64,000 bases of DNA, taken from assembly GCF_051020955.1 (NCBI RefSeq), contig NW_027476465.1:1-64000 (forward strand), given 5' to 3'. Position 1 is the first letter of the stretch, and each line of letters begins with the position of its first letter. Under the pieces are notes generated by a model, which searched no databases, was not told the origin of the DNA, and saw nothing but the letters and a program-made list of their open reading frames with translations. The position numbers and the translations under genes are program-made. The stretch comes from Megalopta genalis (taxonomy: Eukaryota; Arthropoda; Insecta; Hymenoptera; Halictidae). Shown in pieces: positions 61,701 to 64,000 of the stretch.

Positions 61701-64000
61701 AAATGGTTTAGCCGCAAATACTTGTGATATACATGATTCAGCTTCAACTGCATGCGAAACAAACGAGTCAGCTTCAAATCCATGCGGAACACATGATTTA
61801 GCTTCAAATCAATGCGAAGTGGGAGGCTTATCTTCGAATCCATGCGAAACGAATAGTTTAGCTTCTAATACTTTTGATATACATGATTCAGCTTCAACTG
61901 CCTGCGAAACAAACGAGTTAGCTTCAAATCCATGCGAAACATATGAATAAGCATCAAGTCAACGCGAAGTTGATGGCTTAGCTTCAAATCCATGCAAAAC
62001 GAACGATTTAGCTTCTCATACTTGAAAATATAAGTGATATGGCTTCAAATGCAGGCGAAACAAACGAGTTAGCTTCAAACCCATGCGAAACACATGATTT
62101 AGCATCTAATGAATGCGAAGTAGAAGGATGATATTCGAATCCATGCGAAGCAAATGGTTTAGCTTCAAATACTTGTGATATACATGATTTAGTTTCAACA
62201 GCATGCGAAACAAACGAGTTAGATTCAAATCCATGCGAAACACATGATTTAGCTTCAAATCAATGCGAAGTAGAAGGGTTACCTTCGAATCCATGCGAAA
62301 CAAGTAGTTTAGCCGCAAATACTTGTGATATACATGACTTAGCTTTAACAGCATGCGAAACAAACGAGGTAGCTTCAAATCCATGCGAACACATGATTTA
62401 GCTTCAAATCAATGCGAAGTAGGAGGCTTATCTTCGAATCAATGCGAAACAAATGGTTTGGCTTCAAATACTTGTGATATGCATGATTTAGCTTCAACAG
62501 TATGCGAAACAAACGAGTTAGCTTCAAATCCATGCGAAACGCATGAGTTACCATCTAATAAATGCAAAGTAGGAGGCTTATCTTCGAATCCATGCGAAAC
62601 AAATGGTTTAGCTTCAAATACTTGTGATATGCATGATTCAGCTTCAACAGAATGCGAAACAAACGAGTTAGCTTCAAATCCATGCGAAACGCATGATTTA
62701 CCATCTAATAAATGCGAAGTAGAAGGCTGATCTTCGTATCCATGCGAAGCAAATGGTTTGGCTTCAAATACTTGTGATACACTTGATTTAGCTTCAACAG
62801 AATGCGAAACAAACGAGGTAGCATCAAGTCCATGCGAACACATGATTTAGCTTCAAATAAATGCGAGGTAGGAGGCTTAACTTCGAATCCATGCGAAACA
62901 AATGGTTTAGCTTCCAATACTTGTGATATACATGACTTAGCTTCAACAGCATGCGAAACAAACGAGTTAGCTTCAAATCCATGCGAAACACATGATTTAG
63001 CTTCAAATCAATGCGAATTAGAAGGGTTATCTTCGAATCCATGCGAAACATATGATATAGCTTCAAATACTTGTGATATACATGATTTAGCTTCAACAGC
63101 ATGCGAAACAAACGAGTTAGCTTCAAATCCATGCGAAACACATGATTTAGATTAAAATCAATGCGATGTAGAAGGCTTATCTTCGAATCCATGCGAAACA
63201 AATGGTTTAGCTTCAAATACTTGTGATATACATGATTTAGCTTCAACTGCATGCGAAACAATCGAGATAACTTCAAATCCATACGAAACACATGATTTAG
63301 CTTCAAATCAATGCGAAGTAGGAGGCTTATCTTCGAATCCAAGCGAAACAAATGGTTTAGCTTCAAATACTTGTGATATGCATGATTTAGCTTCATCAGA
63401 ATGCGAAACAAACGAGTTAGCTTCAAATCCATGCGAAACGCATGATTTACCATCTAATAAATGCGAAGTAGAAGGCTGAGCTTCGAATCCATGCGAAGCA
63501 AATGGTTTGGCTTCAAATACTTGTGATACACTTGATTTAGCTTCAACAGAATGCGAAACAAACGAGGTAGCTTCAAGTCCATGCGAACACATGATTTAGC
63601 TTCAAATCAATGCGAGGTAGGAGGCTTATCTTCGAATCCATGCGAAACAAATGGTTTAGCTTCAAATACTTGTGATATACACGACTTAGCTTCAACAGCA
63701 TGCGAAACAAACGAGTTAGCTTCAAATCCATGCGAAACACATGATTTAGCTCCAAATCAATGCGAATTAGAAGGGTTATCTTCGAATCCATGCGAAACAT
63801 ATGATATAGCTTCAAATACTTGTGATATACATGATTTAGCTTCAACAACATGCTAAAGAAACGAGTTAGCTTCAAGTCCAAACGAAAAACATGATTTAGT
63901 ATCAAGTCAACGCGAAGTTGATGGCTTTGCTTCAAATAAATGCGAAACGAATGATTTAGCTTCACATACTTGTGAATATAAGTGATATAGCTTCAAATGC
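58780..64000 (+). repeat. 29-bp D and 31-bp B monomers in fixed register
   Basis: One-base-short D monomers (ATGCGAACACATG; the first reads GAATACATG) start at 58,780, 59,681, 60,882, 62,383, 62,832 and 63,581. One-base-long B-type monomers (TTGTGAATATAAGTGATATAG and relatives) start at 59,169, 60,070, 60,521, 61,421, 62,022 and 63,970, plus one at 56,709. Three short-to-long distances are exactly 389 bp (58,780, 59,681, 63,581). The pair thus marks a composite repeat of about 901 bp typical of this zone, and the shifts nearly cancel. Confidence 0.86.
59330..64000 (+). repeat. 0.77-kb duplicate pair, offset 3,900 bp, running off the window end
   Basis: Bases 59,330-60,100 match 63,230-64,000 and the match reaches the last base, so it probably continues. 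Inside this span, 59,750-60,100 matches 60,201-60,551 (offset 451), and 61,080-61,740 matches 61,681-62,341 (offset 601). Shared variants include CACGACTTAGC, AACATGCTAAA and CAAACGAAAAACATG. Confidence 0.87.

Larger units (their letters stand above)
1..64000 (+). repeat. Giant 30-bp tandem satellite array with 150-bp higher-order unit
   Basis: Every part of the window reads as 30-bp monomers in the same orientation. Most begin ATGCGAAAC and carry the core TTAGCTTCAAAT about 18 bases in. Monomer register can be followed from base 1 to base 64,000 and changes only at a few small indels, giving about 2,130 monomers. Five monomer classes alternate as A-B-C-D-E, so the dominant higher-order period is 150 bp. 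No unique sequence, gene, transposon end or inverted block was seen. Both window edges cut the array, so its boundaries are unknown. The organisation resembles centromeric or pericentromeric satellites with higher-order repeats. That placement is inference, since there is no flanking anchor. Within-class identity between nearby copies is very high. Identity between classes is much lower. Confidence 0.98.
54700..64000 (+). repeat. More diverged array zone with 29-, 30- and 31-bp monomers
   Basis: From about 54.7 kb rightwards the five classes are still recognisable, but copies differ at more sites, the A-E order is often broken and lengths vary. Variants found mainly here include CAAGTCAACGCGAAGTTGATGG, ATGCAAAACGAA, TCACATACTTG, AGGCGAAACAAACG, CCGTGCGAATCAAATG and AGCTCCAAATC. 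An irregular junction near 55,985-56,018 (GATGGCATAACAAACGAGG) changes register by a non-unit amount. The zone continues past the window end. Confidence 0.85.

Noticed and set aside
1..64000. CRISPR array
   Set aside because: Repeat length fits, but the copies are directly adjacent with no unique spacers, repeats diverge in a class pattern, and no cas genes are present.
1..64000. Telomeric or subtelomeric simple repeat
   Set aside because: No TTAGGG-type unit is present; the TTAG in TTAGCTTC is part of a 30-bp monomer.
1..64000. tRNA, rRNA, transposon or integrase sequences
   Set aside because: I looked on both strands for breaks in the monomer pattern and found none longer than a partial monomer.

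Overview
The whole window is one tandem-repeat (satellite) array. I see no gene, RNA gene, transposon or non-repeat DNA in it. The monomer is 30 bp. About 2,130 copies run head to tail in one orientation from base 1 to base 64,000, and both ends of the window lie inside the array, so its true size is larger. Five diverged monomer types (called A, B, C, D, E here) alternate in a fixed order and make a 150-bp higher-order unit. On top of this lie nested, near-identical segmental duplications of about 0.4 to 5.8 kb. I cannot name the organism. A gene-free array of this size with higher-order structure suggests a eukaryotic heterochromatic, pericentromeric or subtelomeric satellite, but no flanking sequence supports a location. 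Consensus GC is about 37%.

Layout. 1-4,000: mixed short higher-order repeats (451, 600 and 900 bp). 4,000-10,670: repeats offset by 1,349, about 2,490 and 2,938 bp, with single-base register shifts. 10,670-19,100: offsets of 1,050, 1,200 and 990 bp. 19,101-21,822: a clean 1,350-bp tandem duplication. 23,200-34,343: the largest event, a block of about 5.3 kb repeated at an offset of 5,818 bp, each copy holding an internal 2,790-bp duplication. 34,600-35,855: a 1.26-kb copy of sequence lying 25.6 kb to the left. 37,205-51,609: interleaved duplications offset by 5,189, 5,279, 4,439, 4,679, 2,100 and 1,349 bp. 52,141-53,060: a 449-bp duplication of a block otherwise seen at 11-16 kb. From about 54,700 to the end the array is more diverged, with 29-bp and 31-bp monomers, 23-bp deletions and other short offsets, and looks like an older or less homogenised layer.

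Coding potential. The period is a multiple of three, and the consensus has one stop-free frame on each strand. The plus frame gives a cysteine-containing acidic decapeptide (CE..xLASNx). The minus frame gives a basic, leucine-rich decapeptide (.LKLNH.FRM). Both are broken repeatedly by stop variants that were amplified with the array, and by one-base indels. The longest uninterrupted stretches are 671 aa (minus) and 310 aa (plus). I read these as products of repeat periodicity rather than genes, and list only the longest, at low confidence. The points of most interest are the layered duplication history, which can be partly ordered from private variants, the 30/150-bp periodicities close to helical and nucleosomal lengths, and the dual open frames.
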